From: Microvirga antarctica
GTDB lineage: Bacteria > Pseudomonadota > Alphaproteobacteria > Rhizobiales > Beijerinckiaceae
Assembly (NCBI RefSeq): GCF_017921815.1
Contig: NZ_JAGEMM010000005.1
Span: 1-64,000 of the forward strand
Direction: 5' to 3'
DNA length: 64,000 bases
Below the pieces are notes generated by a model, which saw nothing but the letters and a program-made list of their open reading frames with translations, was not told the origin of the DNA and did not search any database. A program made the translations under genes and the position numbers. Shown piece after piece: positions 20,302 to 32,400 of this stretch; position 1 is the stretch's first letter, and each line of letters begins with the position of its first letter.

Positions 20302-20964
20302 ATGGACCATCTCGTTAAAATCTGCGGGCTCTCGACGCCGGAGACACTCGAGGCCGCCCTGGCCGCGCGAGCCGATCTCGTTGGCTTTGTGCGCTTTCCC
20401 AAGAGCCCGCGCCACGTGAGCCTCGAGACCGGTCGCGCCCTGTCGGCGCAGGCCAAAGGACGTGCCGGCCGGGTCGTCCTGCTCGTCGATGCGGACGATG
20501 CCGAAATCGACAGCGCGATCGAGGCGCTGGATCCGGACATGCTGCAACTGCACGGCAGCGAGAGCCCCGAGCGTGTCGCCTTCATCCGCCGCCGCTTCGG
20601 GCGGCCGGTTCTCAAGGCGCTGGGAATTGCCACCGCACAGGATCTCGCGGCCGCCACTGGTTATCTGACGTCTGCCGACTATCTTCTGCTCGACGCCAAA
20701 CCGCCCAGGCAATCCGACGCGCTTCCGGGCGGCAACGGCCTGTCGTTCGACTGGGGCCTAATCGACAGCCTTGACCGGACGCTCCCGTTCATGTTGTCAG
20801 GGGGCCTCGATCCCGCCAACGTGGCCGAGGCGATCAGGCTGACGCGGCCCGACGCGGTCGATGTGTCGTCGGGGGTGGAAAGCGGGCCCGGCGTCAAGGA
20901 CCCCGATCGCATCGGGGCATTCGTGAAGGCGGCCAGGGCGGCATTTGCCGTACCGGCCATTTGA
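20302..20964 (+). CDS. trpF: Phosphoribosylanthranilate isomerase
   Basis: A 220-residue (beta/alpha)8 enzyme of tryptophan synthesis, converting phosphoribosyl-anthranilate to CdRP. The catalytic Cys is in VKICGL (C8); other marks are DMLQLHGSE, DYLLLDAKPP, FMLSGGLDPANV and DVSSGVESGPGVKD with the general-acid Asp and phosphate loop. It is followed by trpB and trpA; trpF-trpB-trpA-accD-folC is the common order in this class. Confidence 0.96.
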   Translation: MDHLVKICGLSTPETLEAALAARADLVGFVRFPKSPRHVSLETGRALSAQAKGRAGRVVLLVDADDAEIDSAIEALDPDMLQLHGSESPERVAFIRRRFGRPVLKALGIATAQDLAAATGYLTSADYLLLDAKPPRQSDALPGGNGLSFDWGLIDSLDRTLPFMLSGGLDPANVAEAIRLTRPDAVDVSSGVESGPGVKDPDRIGAFVKAARAAFAVPAI

Positions 20965-20971
20965 CCATTCG

Positions 20972-20995
20972 CGCATCGGCTTTTTTGACGATGCG
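20972..20995 (+). other. Hairpin between trpF and trpB
   Basis: CGCATCG and CGATGCG form a perfect 7-bp stem around a 10-nt loop containing six T residues, 25 bases before the trpB GTG. It might modulate readthrough or translation of trpB. No leader peptide or tryptophan codon run is seen nearby, so classical attenuation is not supported. Confidence 0.3.
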
Positions 20996-21019
20996 GCAGC
21001 AGCGTAAGGCAGGATCGGC

Positions 21020-22240
<1,221 letters not shown>

Positions 22241-22319
22241 GAGCGACGCGACCCGTTCCGTAGGGGCCGGGCGTGCCGACTTTTGTCAACTTTTGCCAGA
22301 CCGTGCTATGGGACCGCCC

Positions 22320-23159
22320 ATGACAACACGCATTGAAGCCCGTTTTGAGAAGTGCCGCGCGGAAGGCCGCGCCGCCCTCGTCACCTATGTGATGGCGGGC
22401 GATCCGGATCCGGAGACGTCGCTGGCGATCCTGAAGAGTTTGCCCAAGGCCGGCGCCGACATCGTCGAGTTCGGCCTGCCCTTCACCGATCCCATGGCCG
22501 ATGGCCCGGCGATCCAGGCGGCCGGCCTGCGGGCCCTGAAGGTGGGCCAGGACACGGTCAAGACCCTGGCGCTGGTCCGCCGGTTCCGGGACGAGGATGC
22601 CCAGACCCCGGTGATTCTCATGGGGTATTTCAACCCGATCCACACCTATGGTCGCGACCGATTCCTGGTTGACGCGAAGGCTGCCGGCGTCGACGGGCTG
22701 ATCGTCGTCGATCTGCCGCCCGAGGAAGACGACGAATTGTGCCTGCCCGCGTTGAGAGCCGGATTGGCCTTCATCAGGCTCGCCACGCCGACGACTGACG
22801 ACAAGCGCCTGCCGGCAGTGCTCGCCAATACGGGCGGGTTCGTTTATTACGTTTCGATCACCGGCATCACCGGCATGGCGACACCCGATTTCGGCAAGGT
22901 CGCCACGGCGGTGGAGCGGATCAAGCGGCACACGCCCCTGCCCGTCGTCGTCGGGTTCGGCGTCAAGAGCGGTGCCCATGCGGCAGCGGTCGCCCGTGGC
23001 GCCGATGGCGTCGTCGTCGGGTCAGCCCTCATCGATGCCCTCAAGGGGACGCTCGATGCGGATGACCGGGCCACGGCAGGCACGGTGGAGGCCGTCACCA
23101 CCCTGGTGAAGGAATTGAGCGAAGGCGTGCGCTCGGTCAACAAGCGCGCCGCCGCATAA
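22320..23159 (+). CDS. trpA: Tryptophan synthase alpha subunit
   Basis: A 279-residue TIM barrel that cleaves indole-3-glycerol phosphate. The catalytic Glu50 is in [15 protein letters not shown] and Asp61 follows; later segments are [40 protein letters not shown] and [12 protein letters not shown] 22320 is chosen; an in-frame ATG at 22308 would add four residues and cannot be excluded. It channels indole to TrpB. Confidence 0.96.
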   Translation: MTTRIEARFEKCRAEGRAALVTYVMAGDPDPETSLAILKSLPKAGADIVEFGLPFTDPMADGPAIQAAGLRALKVGQDTVKTLALVRRFRDEDAQTPVILMGYFNPIHTYGRDRFLVDAKAAGVDGLIVVDLPPEEDDELCLPALRAGLAFIRLATPTTDDKRLPAVLANTGGFVYYVSITGITGMATPDFGKVATAVERIKRHTPLPVVVGFGVKSGAHAAAVARGADGVVVGSALIDALKGTLDADDRATAGTVEAVTTLVKELSEGVRSVNKRAAA

Positions 23160-23260
23160 TCCAACCGGCGTCACCGCTGGACCTCACCGGTCATCCACGC
23201 GCGCCGCCCCAAGGGCGCCGGAGCCGGACCCGGTCCGCAACGACGCGAAAGGACAAAGAC

Positions 23261-24121
23261 ATGAATTGGATCTCCGAAGTCGTTCGACCGAAGATCAAGA
23301 CGTTGTTCAAGCGCGAGACACCCGATAACCTCTGGATCAAGTGCCCGGATACCGGGCAGGTCGTGTTCCACAAGGACGTCGAGGCGAACCAGTGGGTCAT
23401 TCCCGGTTCGAACCACCACATGCGCATTTCGGCGACGCAGCGCCTCGGCCTCATGTTCGATGGCGGCACCTGGACGGATGTGACCCTGCCCGAGGTGGCG
23501 GTCGACCCGCTCAAGTTCCGTGACGAGAAGCGCTATGTGGACCGCCTGAAGGACGCGCGCGCCAAGACCGGCCAGCCAGATGCGTTCCGGGTCGGTTTCG
23601 GCGAAGTCGAGTCCATCGCGATGACGGTTGCGGTGCAGGATTTCGGCTTCATGGGCGGGTCCCTCGGCATGGCGGCAGGCGAGGCCTTCGTCAAAGGTGC
23701 CATGACCGCGCTGGAAAAGCAGACCCCCTACATTCTCTTTGCCGGCTCCGGCGGCGCGCGCATGCAGGAGGGCATTCTGTCCCTCATGCAGATGCCCCGC
23801 ACGATCGTCGGCATCCGCCGCCTGCGCGAGGCGCGCCTGCCCTATATCGTGGTGCTGACCAACCCGACCACGGGCGGCGTTACCGCCTCCTACGCGATGC
23901 TGGGGGACGTCCATATCGCCGAGCCCGGCGCGCTCATCGGGTTTGCGGGGCCGCGCGTCATCGAGCAGACCATCCGCGAAAAGCTGCCCGACGGCTTCCA
24001 GCGGGCCGAGTACCTCAAGGACCACGGCATGGTGGACATGGTGGTGCACCGGCACGACATCAAAGCCACGGTGGCGCGCCTTGCGGGCCTCTTCACCAAG
24101 AGGCCGGCGATCGCCGCCTGA
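23261..24121 (+). CDS. accD: Acetyl-CoA carboxylase carboxyltransferase beta subunit
   Basis: A 286-residue beta subunit that with AccA moves the carboxyl group from biotin to acetyl-CoA in fatty-acid synthesis. The crotonase-like core is clear: [40 protein letters not shown] and [14 protein letters not shown]. The N-terminal zinc ribbon is degenerate: of the four cysteines of E. coli AccD only Cys28 remains, with Thr31, Ile47 and Ser50 at the other positions. I recall similar losses in other Rhizobiales. A folC gene follows. Confidence 0.95.
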   Translation: MNWISEVVRPKIKTLFKRETPDNLWIKCPDTGQVVFHKDVEANQWVIPGSNHHMRISATQRLGLMFDGGTWTDVTLPEVAVDPLKFRDEKRYVDRLKDARAKTGQPDAFRVGFGEVESIAMTVAVQDFGFMGGSLGMAAGEAFVKGAMTALEKQTPYILFAGSGGARMQEGILSLMQMPRTIVGIRRLREARLPYIVVLTNPTTGGVTASYAMLGDVHIAEPGALIGFAGPRVIEQTIREKLPDGFQRAEYLKDHGMVDMVVHRHDIKATVARLAGLFTKRPAIAA

Positions 24122-24188
24122 CGTCTCGCACAAAAGTCGCCTCGGCGGTCCCGGCTGGGGCCGGACCCTGCGACAGGGGGCTATTCGC

Positions 24189-25514
24189 ATGGATTCTTCC
24201 GATGCGCTGATCGCGCGCTTCCTGGCGCTGCATCCCAAGACCATCGATCTGTCGCTGGGACGCATCCAGCGGCTGCTCGGCCAGTTGGGCCACCCCGAAC
24301 GCCGCCTGCCCCCGGTCATCCATGTGGCGGGCACCAACGGCAAGGGATCGACCATCGCGTTCATGCGGGCGATCCTGGAAGCCGCGGGCCTGGCGGTGCA
24401 TGTCTACACGTCGCCCCATCTGGTGCGGTTTCACGAGCGCATCCGCCTCGGCCGGTTCGGCGGCGGGCATTATGTCGAGGAAGACCGGCTGGTCGAAGCG
24501 TTCCGCCGCTGCGAGGCGGTAAATGCCGGGCTGCCCATCACGGTGTTCGAAATCACCACAGCGGCGGCGATCCTGCTGTTTTCCGAAGAGCCGGCGGACG
24601 TGCTGCTGCTCGAGGTCGGGCTCGGCGGACGGTTCGACGCCACCAACGTGATCGATCGCCCGGCTGCCGCGGTCGTGACCTCCATCGGCCATGACCATGC
24701 GGAATATCTGGGCACCACACTCGAGGGCATCGCGGGCGAAAAGGCCGGGATCTTCAAACGCGGCTGTCCGGCGGTGATCGCCGCCCAGGATTATCTTGCG
24801 GCTGATCAGACCCTGCGCCAGGAGGCCGAGCGCATTGGCGCATCGCCAATCATCGTCGGCATGCAGGATTTCTCGGTTCACGAGGAAAGCGGGCGGCTCG
24901 TCTACCAGGACGAGAAGGGCCTGCTCGACCTGCCCCGGCCGCGGCTCATCGGCCGCCATCAATATATCAATGCCGGGACCGCCATCGCGGCCCTGCGCGC
25001 AGCAGGCTTCGAGCAGTTCGAGACCGCAGCCTTCGAGGCCGGCCTTGCCAATGCGGAATGGCCCGGCCGGTTGCAGCGTCTCTCGCGGGGCCGGCTACCG
25101 GGTCTCGCGCCTGACGGCAGCGAGTTGTGGCTCGATGGCGGCCACAATGCCGATGGCGGACGGGTGCTGGCCGCCGCCATGGCGGACCAGAGCGAGCGCA
25201 AGGATGCGCCCCTCGTGCTCATCGTCGGGATGCTGGGCACCAAGGATTCCGATGCCTTCTTCCGCAATTTCATCGGCCTTGCCCGCGAGGTCATCGCGGT
25301 GCCGATCAGCGGCCAGATCGCCGCCCGCCCGGCCGCCGAGGTGGCGGCCATCGCCGCAGAAGTCGGCCTGACGACCTCGGTCCAGGCGAGCGTCGAATCA
25401 GCGCTCGCCTCGCTGCACGACTATGTCTGGGACCGGCCGCCGCGCATCCTCATCTGCGGGTCGCTCTATCTCGCAGGCGAAGTGCTCGCCGCCAACGGAA
25501 CCCTGCCGCACTGA
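24189..25514 (+). CDS. folC: Dihydrofolate synthase / folylpolyglutamate synthase
   Basis: A 441-residue Mur-ligase-fold enzyme that adds glutamate to dihydropteroate and folates. The P-loop is VAGTNGKGSTIAF; also seen are YTSPHLVRFHERIR, LLLEVGLGGRFDATNV, SIGHDHAEYLGTT and EKAGIFKRG with the carbamylated-Lys region, and WLDGGHNADGG in the C-terminal domain. The start is ATG 24189. It ends the trp/accD/folC run and faces trxA across a shared terminator. Confidence 0.96.
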   Translation: MDSSDALIARFLALHPKTIDLSLGRIQRLLGQLGHPERRLPPVIHVAGTNGKGSTIAFMRAILEAAGLAVHVYTSPHLVRFHERIRLGRFGGGHYVEEDRLVEAFRRCEAVNAGLPITVFEITTAAAILLFSEEPADVLLLEVGLGGRFDATNVIDRPAAAVVTSIGHDHAEYLGTTLEGIAGEKAGIFKRGCPAVIAAQDYLAADQTLRQEAERIGASPIIVGMQDFSVHEESGRLVYQDEKGLLDLPRPRLIGRHQYINAGTAIAALRAAGFEQFETAAFEAGLANAEWPGRLQRLSRGRLPGLAPDGSELWLDGGHNADGGRVLAAAMADQSERKDAPLVLIVGMLGTKDSDAFFRNFIGLAREVIAVPISGQIAARPAAEVAAIAAEVGLTTSVQASVESALASLHDYVWDRPPRILICGSLYLAGEVLAANGTLPH

Positions 25515-25531
25515 GAGAGGGGCCGCGCATG

Positions 25532-25555
25532 AAAAAGGGGCCTTGCGGCCCCTTT
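25532..25555. terminator. Terminator between convergent folC and trxA
   Basis: AAAGGGGCC-ttgc-GGCCCCTTT, a perfect 9-bp stem. On the minus strand the stem runs into TTTTTC, so it best serves trxA, and it probably also slows folC transcripts. Confidence 0.85.
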
Positions 25556-25582
25556 CAAACGTCCATCGGTCGAGAACCGGGT

Positions 25583-25903
25583 TCAGGCGGAGGCCTGGAT
25601 CCACTTGGCGAGATCGCCCTTGGGTGCGGCGCCGATCTTCTGGGCCACCACCTTGCCGTCCTTGAACATCATCAGGGCCGGGATCGAGCGGATGCCGTAC
25701 TCGGACGAGACCTGCGGGTTCTCGTCGACGTTCAGCTTCACGATCTTCACCTTGCCGCCCATTTCGGCCGAAATCTCTTCAAGGGCCGGACCGATCATGC
25801 GGCAGGGGCCACACCATTCGGCCCAGAAATCCACCACGACAGGCTCAGCGGACTTGAGGACGTCTTCGCCGAAGCTGGAATCGGTTACCTTTACGGTCGC
25901 CAT
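25583..25903 (-). CDS. trxA: Thioredoxin 1
   Basis: A 106-residue thioredoxin with the redox motif [13 protein letters not shown], the buried Asp in VVVDFWAEW and the cis-Pro loop [13 protein letters not shown] 25903 is chosen over an in-frame GTG nine bases earlier because AAGG is then eight bases upstream. It reduces cytosolic protein disulfides and enzymes such as ribonucleotide reductase. It follows addA on the minus strand, the common order in this class. Confidence 0.97.
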   Translation of the reverse strand: MATVKVTDSSFGEDVLKSAEPVVVDFWAEWCGPCRMIGPALEEISAEMGGKVKIVKLNVDENPQVSSEYGIRSIPALMMFKDGKVVAQKIGAAPKGDLAKWIQASA

Positions 25904-26005
25904 GTCAGTCACCTTTGCTTTTGGACGCGACTCAGCAGCGAGCCGCGGGCATTGATGCCAACGTAAGAACCGGCTCCCCCGGAATCAAGCAGGACCGGTC
26001 GCGCC

Positions 26006-29000
26006 TCACGCGGCGTTGAGGCCCGACAGTGCGGCGTCGAGCACCCCATCCTGCAATTCATGCACCACCGGACCGGCTGTCCAGACCAGGAAGGCGCGCA
26101 CCCGCTTGTCGGGATAGATCTCCTGCAGCAGGGCCCGATACAGCGCCATCTGGGTGACATATGCGGCAGGCACAGGTGCGCCCTCCCGAGGGGGGCGGGC
26201 CGTAGTCTTGAAATCGGCCACCAGCACCTCGGTGTCGCGCACGGCCAGCCGGTCCATCTGGCCCGAGACGAAAAGCGTGCCGGTAGACGTCAGCACCTGT
26301 CCGGCAATGGGCGCCTCGGCGCGAGATCCAGGGGCGAATAGGGGGGCCAGATCCGGATGCTGCAGCACGCTCAGCGCATGGCTGGCGAACGCGTCGCGCA
26401 GGGATGGCGCAAGCCGGGGCGCCCGCGCCTTCACAAAGCCGAGCGCCAATGCGTGCCGATGCTCGGGCGGGACATCTGGCAGGCGTTCGATCAGCGCGTG
26501 GACGATCGTGCCCCGTAGCCTCGCCTCGGGCGCATAGGGTCCGTCCCCTGGCCGTGTGAGCCTGTCGGCTGCTCCCAGCGCGCTCGACGGGCGGATCGGC
26601 GGTAACGGCTCCGGCTCGGGCACGACCTTTTTGGCAAGCCAGCCAGGCACGTCCGCACAGACGACATCCTCCCGCGTGGGATCGGCCGTCCCTGGGGTCG
26701 CCGGTGGCCCGTCGCGCCAGGTGGAGACCGGGCCGAACGGGCCCTCGCTGTCCTCGAGAGCACCCGGCTTGAGGCCCAGCCCAAGGCGGATCATCTCCGA
26801 CCAGGCCTGCGGCGCGACAGTCTTGCCGGCGGTGAGATAGGGGGCCACCACCAGCCTGTCCTTGGCCCGCGTCATGGCCACGTAGAGGAGACGGTTATGC
26901 TCCTCCATGGCCCTGTCGTGCAGAACCGCCCGCGCCGCCGCGATCACATCGGAATCGTATGCCTTCCCGGGCGACCAGACCGGGAGCGTCCTGCCGGAGA
27001 CGGTCGGCACCTGCAGCAGGACGGGATCGGCGCCGCGCACGGTGCAGCCGTCGAACAGAATGACGATGGGCGCTTCCAGCCCCTTGGCGCCGTGCACGGT
27101 CATGACGCGCACCTCGTCGTTGGTCGACTCGAGATCGCGCTTGATGGTGTGGTCCGCGGACTCAAAACGGTCGAGAAACGTCACCAGCGAGGGCGTGGAA
27201 AGAGCCTCGGATTGGTGGGCGGCCGACAGGAACGCGTCGATGGCGTCCCCGGCCTCGCTGCCGAGACGCGCCACAAGCCGCGCCCGCCCACGGAGGGGAC
27301 CGAGCAGGAAGGCGAAGAACCCGAACGGACCGCGCTCGCGGGCAAGCTCCCGCCATTGGCGCAAGCTCTCGCAGGCGCGGGCGGCGGCCGGGTCACGATC
27401 GAGAGCGTGCCGCTCAAGGGCGGCGAGCAGGGATTCGCTGTCGCCGCGGGAGGACGCGATGCGGATGAGATCGTCGTCGGTCAGGCCCACCAGGGGCGAT
27501 TTCAGCGCGGTGGCCAGCGTCAGGTCGTCGTTCGGCAACAGCGCGGCGCGGCCCGCCGCCACGAGATCCATGACGGCGATGTGCTCGCCGATATTGAGCC
27601 GGTCGGCGCCCGCCACCGGTACGCCCTTTTCCTTGAGGGCTCTGATCACCGCCTCGAACGCGGCGCCGCGCTTGCGCACCAGCACCAGCACCTCGCCGGC
27701 CCGCCACAGCCGCCCGGTCTCGTCGCCGATGGTCATGGCGCGCTTGATGAGATCGGCGATGCGACCTGCCACCACGACCGGCGGCGCATGCTGCTCGGGC
27801 GCGTCCACGGGTAGGACCCAGGCGTCGGGCTCGTCCTCGTCCTGCGGCGTGACGACAGGCCACAACTCGACGAGTCCCGGCACCTGCGGCCGGGCACTCT
27901 CATGCACCGTCCCGATGGCCTGATCCTCGAACGACAGGCCCCTGAAATGCGACTCGACCGCGAAGGTGGCATCGACCGCCGACAGAACGGCCGGCGTGGA
28001 GCGGAACGACAGGGTCAGGCGCACATCCGCGAACGCGAGTTCGGCAGCATCCAGCTTGCGCTTCCACTTCTTCCGGCTGGCCTCGAATTCCTGCGGGTCC
28101 GCACCCTGGAAACCGTAGATCGACTGCTTGGGATCGCCGACCGCGAACAGCGTGCGGACCCGCGTGCCGCCGGCCCCGGCGCCCGCCGTGAAATCGGCCG
28201 TGATGCGATCAAGGATCTCCCATTGCTCGGGATTGGTGTCCTGCGCCTCGTCCACCAGCACATGGTCGATTCCGCGATCGAGCTTGTAGAGCACCCACGC
28301 GGCATCGCCCCGCGACAGCAGGGCCAGGGTCTTGTCGATGAGGTCCTGAAAATCGAGCGCCCCATGCCGGGCCTTGGCCTGATCGACCCGCGCGCCGATC
28401 TCGGCCGCCAACGTGAACAAGGCCGCGGTCCGCTGGAGGGCCAGCGCGGCTTTCGCTTTCGATTGCAGCCCGACAAGGCGGGTCTGCTCGGCGAGCATCC
28501 GCTCGGTCACGGACAAGGGCACGGCCTTGGTGAGGAAGGCCGAGGATTTGCGCGGGGTTCTATCCTTGGTGAAGAACACGTCGAGATAATGGGCGAGCCG
28601 CTCGTCGTGGGCGCGGGCGCCAAAAGCCGCCGAAAGGCCGGACGCGCGAGCCTCGTCGGTCGCCTTTCCGGTGCGCAGCTCGGCCGCAAGGCCCAGCCAT
28701 TCGGCGGGCGGGATGCCGCCTTCCAGCATGGCGTGCTCGACCGTTGCGACATCCTCGCCATGGCCCAGGCCCAGCGCCCCGCGAAGCCGGTTGAGGCCTA
28801 CCGCCACGCCGCCTTCCTGCCGCAGGAACGCTTTGCAGCGAAGTGCCGCGCTCAAGGCTGCCGAGAGCTTATCGCCGGCCGCCTCGACGCTGACGATCGC
28901 CAGCGCGTCGTGAAGCTGCGGATAGGCCCCGCTTGCCGAATCGGCCAGCACGTTTGCGGTCTCGGTCGCCAGCATTTCGGCGGTCTGGTTCTCGTCCAGC

Positions 29001-29449
29001 ACGGAAAACCGCGCCGGCACATTGGCCTCGAACGGCACCAGATGCAGCAGCCGCTCGCAGAAGGCATGGATCGTGTCGATCTTGAGCCCGCCCGGCGTCT
29101 CCACGGCCCGGGCAAACAGGGTCCGGGCAAGCCGCACCTGCGCGCGCGTCGGAGGCCTTCCTTCGAGTTCGGTGAGTTCCGTCACCAGGTCCTCGTCGTC
29201 GAGCGTCACCCACTTGCCGAGCAGCTCGAACACGCGGATCGCCATGTTGGCGGCCGCAGCCTTCGTGAAGGTCAGGCACAGGATGCGGCCGGGGGCGCAG
29301 CCGTCGAGCAGCAGCCGCACCACGCGGTCGGTCAGCACCTTGGTCTTGCCCGCGCCCGCATTGGCCGACACCCACGCCGAGGCGCGCGGATCGGCGGCGC
29401 GGCGCTGCGCCTCCCTGGTGTAGTCGGGAATGACGAGATCGCTCCTCAT
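26006..29449 (-). CDS. addA: Double-strand break repair helicase-nuclease AddA
   Basis: An 1147-residue UvrD-like helicase fused to a RecB-family nuclease. Walker A is SANAGAGKTKVLTDR near residue 30; the DEAQDTNPEQWEIL box, GDPKQSIYGFQGADP and TVHGAKGLEAP are helicase motifs. The C-terminal nuclease has GQMDRL and VLVADFKTT with the metal-binding Asp residues and Lys, then QMALYRALL. The start ATG overlaps the addB stop as ATGA. With AddB it resects broken ends to load RecA, replacing RecBCD. Confidence 0.96.
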   Translation of the reverse strand: MRSDLVIPDYTREAQRRAADPRASAWVSANAGAGKTKVLTDRVVRLLLDGCAPGRILCLTFTKAAAANMAIRVFELLGKWVTLDDEDLVTELTELEGRPPTRAQVRLARTLFARAVETPGGLKIDTIHAFCERLLHLVPFEANVPARFSVLDENQTAEMLATETANVLADSASGAYPQLHDALAIVSVEAAGDKLSAALSAALRCKAFLRQEGGVAVGLNRLRGALGLGHGEDVATVEHAMLEGGIPPAEWLGLAAELRTGKATDEARASGLSAAFGARAHDERLAHYLDVFFTKDRTPRKSSAFLTKAVPLSVTERMLAEQTRLVGLQSKAKAALALQRTAALFTLAAEIGARVDQAKARHGALDFQDLIDKTLALLSRGDAAWVLYKLDRGIDHVLVDEAQDTNPEQWEILDRITADFTAGAGAGGTRVRTLFAVGDPKQSIYGFQGADPQEFEASRKKWKRKLDAAELAFADVRLTLSFRSTPAVLSAVDATFAVESHFRGLSFEDQAIGTVHESARPQVPGLVELWPVVTPQDEDEPDAWVLPVDAPEQHAPPVVVAGRIADLIKRAMTIGDETGRLWRAGEVLVLVRKRGAAFEAVIRALKEKGVPVAGADRLNIGEHIAVMDLVAAGRAALLPNDDLTLATALKSPLVGLTDDDLIRIASSRGDSESLLAALERHALDRDPAAARACESLRQWRELARERGPFGFFAFLLGPLRGRARLVARLGSEAGDAIDAFLSAAHQSEALSTPSLVTFLDRFESADHTIKRDLESTNDEVRVMTVHGAKGLEAPIVILFDGCTVRGADPVLLQVPTVSGRTLPVWSPGKAYDSDVIAAARAVLHDRAMEEHNRLLYVAMTRAKDRLVVAPYLTAGKTVAPQAWSEMIRLGLGLKPGALEDSEGPFGPVSTWRDGPPATPGTADPTREDVVCADVPGWLAKKVVPEPEPLPPIRPSSALGAADRLTRPGDGPYAPEARLRGTIVHALIERLPDVPPEHRHALALGFVKARAPRLAPSLRDAFASHALSVLQHPDLAPLFAPGSRAEAPIAGQVLTSTGTLFVSGQMDRLAVRDTEVLVADFKTTARPPREGAPVPAAYVTQMALYRALLQEIYPDKRVRAFLVWTAGPVVHELQDGVLDAALSGLNAA

Positions 29450-32400
29450 TCGAGCCCCTCGCCGCTCACCAGCGACCATTCCTTGACCCGCGCCAGATGG
29501 TCGTAATCCGAATAGCGGCGCGCATATTTCGGGAACGGCCGCGACAGATAGGGCGCCTCGCCCCGGGCGAACCGGGCGATCATGCCCTCGAACCGGCGCG
29601 CATGCTCGTCGATGATCTTGGCGACCGGCCGCGTTTCGTCCCGCGTCGGCTCGATGCGCCGCGGAACCATGGGCTGGCGGCCGCCGGTCGTGTGCATGTA
29701 GAGAAGATCGGGTGCTTCGCGCGCCCGCGGCAGGCCCTTGAAGGCGGCCCGCATCAGCATGACGGCCTCCAGCGTCAGCTGTGGCGAGAAACCCGCATAG
29801 ACTTCGCGCAATCCGGGCGGCTGCCCGGTCTTGAAATCGACGATGATGAAGGAGCCATCGCGGCGATGTTCGATCCGGTCGGCGCGCGCCCGCAGGGTGA
29901 AGATCGTCCCGTCGGCCAGCGGAATGGCGAGCGCGCCCGCGCATTCCGCGTAGACCTCTACGAGATCGGGGCGGCGGGCGCTTTCCCACTGGACGAAATC
30001 GGTCGCCAGCCGCACGAAGCGCGGCCACCACTCGGCATGAAGTTCCGGGAACGCTTTTGCGACGGGCGCGAACTCCGCAACGCCGCGAGCCAGCAGATCC
30101 TCGAGAGCGTTGGCCGGAAGGGCGCGCGGGTGGGCCTGGGCAAACCCGCCAAGCACGTCATGAATGATCGTCCCCCGGTCGGCGGCCCCCGGCGCCACCG
30201 CGATCCCGTCCAGCGCATCGAGCTTCAGGATGTGCCGGGCGAAGATCGCATAGGGATCGCGCACCAGGATCTCGATTTCCGTCACGCTGAGCGCGCGCGG
30301 AAAGAGCGCGGCATCGGGAAGGGGCCGGGGCCGGCGGAGCGGCGGTGCTGGGGGAAGCCGGTCGATCTGTTGCGCCCAGTGCCGATAGCGCGCGCCCTCT
30401 TCCGTGACGCGCGCCCAGGTGGCCTCACCGGTGAAGGCCTTGAGCCGCTGGAGGAATCGCGACGGCACCATGGGAGAGCCGTCGCGCTTCTGCGCCCGTG
30501 TCATGATCACATCCCGGGTGCCCAGGGCCTGCACGAAGTCGTGCGCGGTCTGGCCGATGCGGCGCTCCGGCGGGGCGAGGCCGACACGGGCGCGCATGGG
30601 ACGGTTGAGAAACGCATCGGTGATCGTGCGCGGCGGCCAGGTGCCCTCGTCCAGTCCGCCCAGCACCATGCGGTCGACCGACAGCAGCCGCGCCTCGAGC
30701 AGCCCCAGGATCTTGATGCGCCGGTGGGTCGATTTTGGTGACGGGCTGAGGGTCAGTTGCCGGGCGAGCGTGGTGAAGAAGGCCGGATAATCGGCAAACC
30801 GCCCGACCAGCGGCTGATCGTCCTCGGCGCGAATCTCCGACAGGGCGAGGTCATCGAACAGCCCCCACAGCGCCTCGAGCGAGGGATCGTCCCGTCCCGC
30901 CTCCGGTTCGGATTCGGGCCCGGCCACAAGCTGTTCCACCGCGCTGCGATGAACCTCTGTCAGGGCGATGAGGTCGAGGTCGTCTTCGCCCTTGGTCAAA
31001 GGCGAGAATTCCGAAAAGACGGCTTCCAGCCGCTCCAGCAGGGCATCGGCCAGATCCCACTCCTCTGGCGACAGATTCCGACGGGCGCGCGGCAGACGAC
31101 GGCTTGTGTCCGCGCGATTGACCGCAAGCGTCGCCCGCATGCCGGACAGGCCCTCGCCCGGCGCAGGACCCCGCAGGACGCCGATCTCGAGAACCGAGGA
31201 GGCCAGCTCCACGGTCTCGCGCGGCCATCCGAGGCGGAACAGCGGATGCGCCAGCAGGGCCAGCACCGACAGGGGCCGCAGATCGTCGGCCGCCGCATCA
31301 GCCGCCAGGCGGGCGAGCCGCCCCGCCGGGGTGTCGGAGAGCGGACAGCCGGCCGAATCCTCGACCGCGATCCCCCAGCGGTCGAGCTCGGCCGAAACCC
31401 GTGCGGCCAGCGCCCGATCGGGGGTGACCAGGGCTGCGGTCCGGTGCGGATCGACCAGCACCTCGCGCAGGGCTACCGCGATGGCAAGCGCCTCCTCGCG
31501 CTCGTCGGCTGCCTCCACCACGGCAAGGCCGTCGCATCCCGCAGCGCTGAGGGCCAGGCGCTCATCGGTGGGTATCGCCGACCACCGGTCGGTGGAATAG
31601 GCCGGGCGCAGGGCCTCGGACAGGACCCGGAGCCGGGCCCTGGCGCCTTCCTGCGGGTCGCCCAGCACCACGACGTCGGCGCGCGCGACCTTGAGATGGG
31701 ATTCGACCAGCCGCCGCAGGATCGCCTGCGGGTGGGTATGGACCGGGTCGGTATCCTCGTCGCCCAGGCCGCCGATCATGGCCCAGCTCTCGTCGTCGAG
31801 ATCGGTGTCGAGCCCCGGCAGCACGACCGCGCCCCGGGGCAGGCGGGCGATGGCCGCCATGAGATTGGCGGTGGCGGGAATCGAGCCGGTCGAGCCCGCC
31901 ACGATCATCGGCGTTGACGGGCAATCGCGGGTGAGCCGCCGGGCTTCCGCGTCCATCAGCGCGCCGCGCCGGACGGCCGGATCGCTCGCCTGACGGTCGG
32001 CGAGAATCTGCGGCCAGTATTCGCTGACGATCTGCACGAAGTTGCGGGTGATGCGGAAATATTCCGAGAAATCCGCCTCGACGGCGCGGTCGAGGGCCTG
32101 CCAGTCGATCCCTTCCGTGGTGAAGGAATCCATCAGGGTTTCGAGATCGGCCGCCAGATTGACCGCATCGGCAGGCGAGCCCGGCACCAGGAACGGGACG
32201 TCGGGGCCGAGTTGCAGCAGGGTGCGGTCGACCTCGGCCGACCAGCGCTGGATCAGGCGGGTCAGGATCAGCCGCCGTTCGAGCGGCGGAATGGGGGGCT
32301 TGAGAGCAGCCGCCCCCTCAAGCGGCGTGCCCTCCAGCCCCGACAATTCGAACTCCGCCCCGTCGGCTTCACCGAGCGGCACGATGCGGGGCAGAAGCTG

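Noticed and set aside
20965..21019. trp attenuator
   Set aside because: A hairpin is present between trpF and trpB, but there is no leader peptide with tryptophan codons and no anti-terminator alternative.
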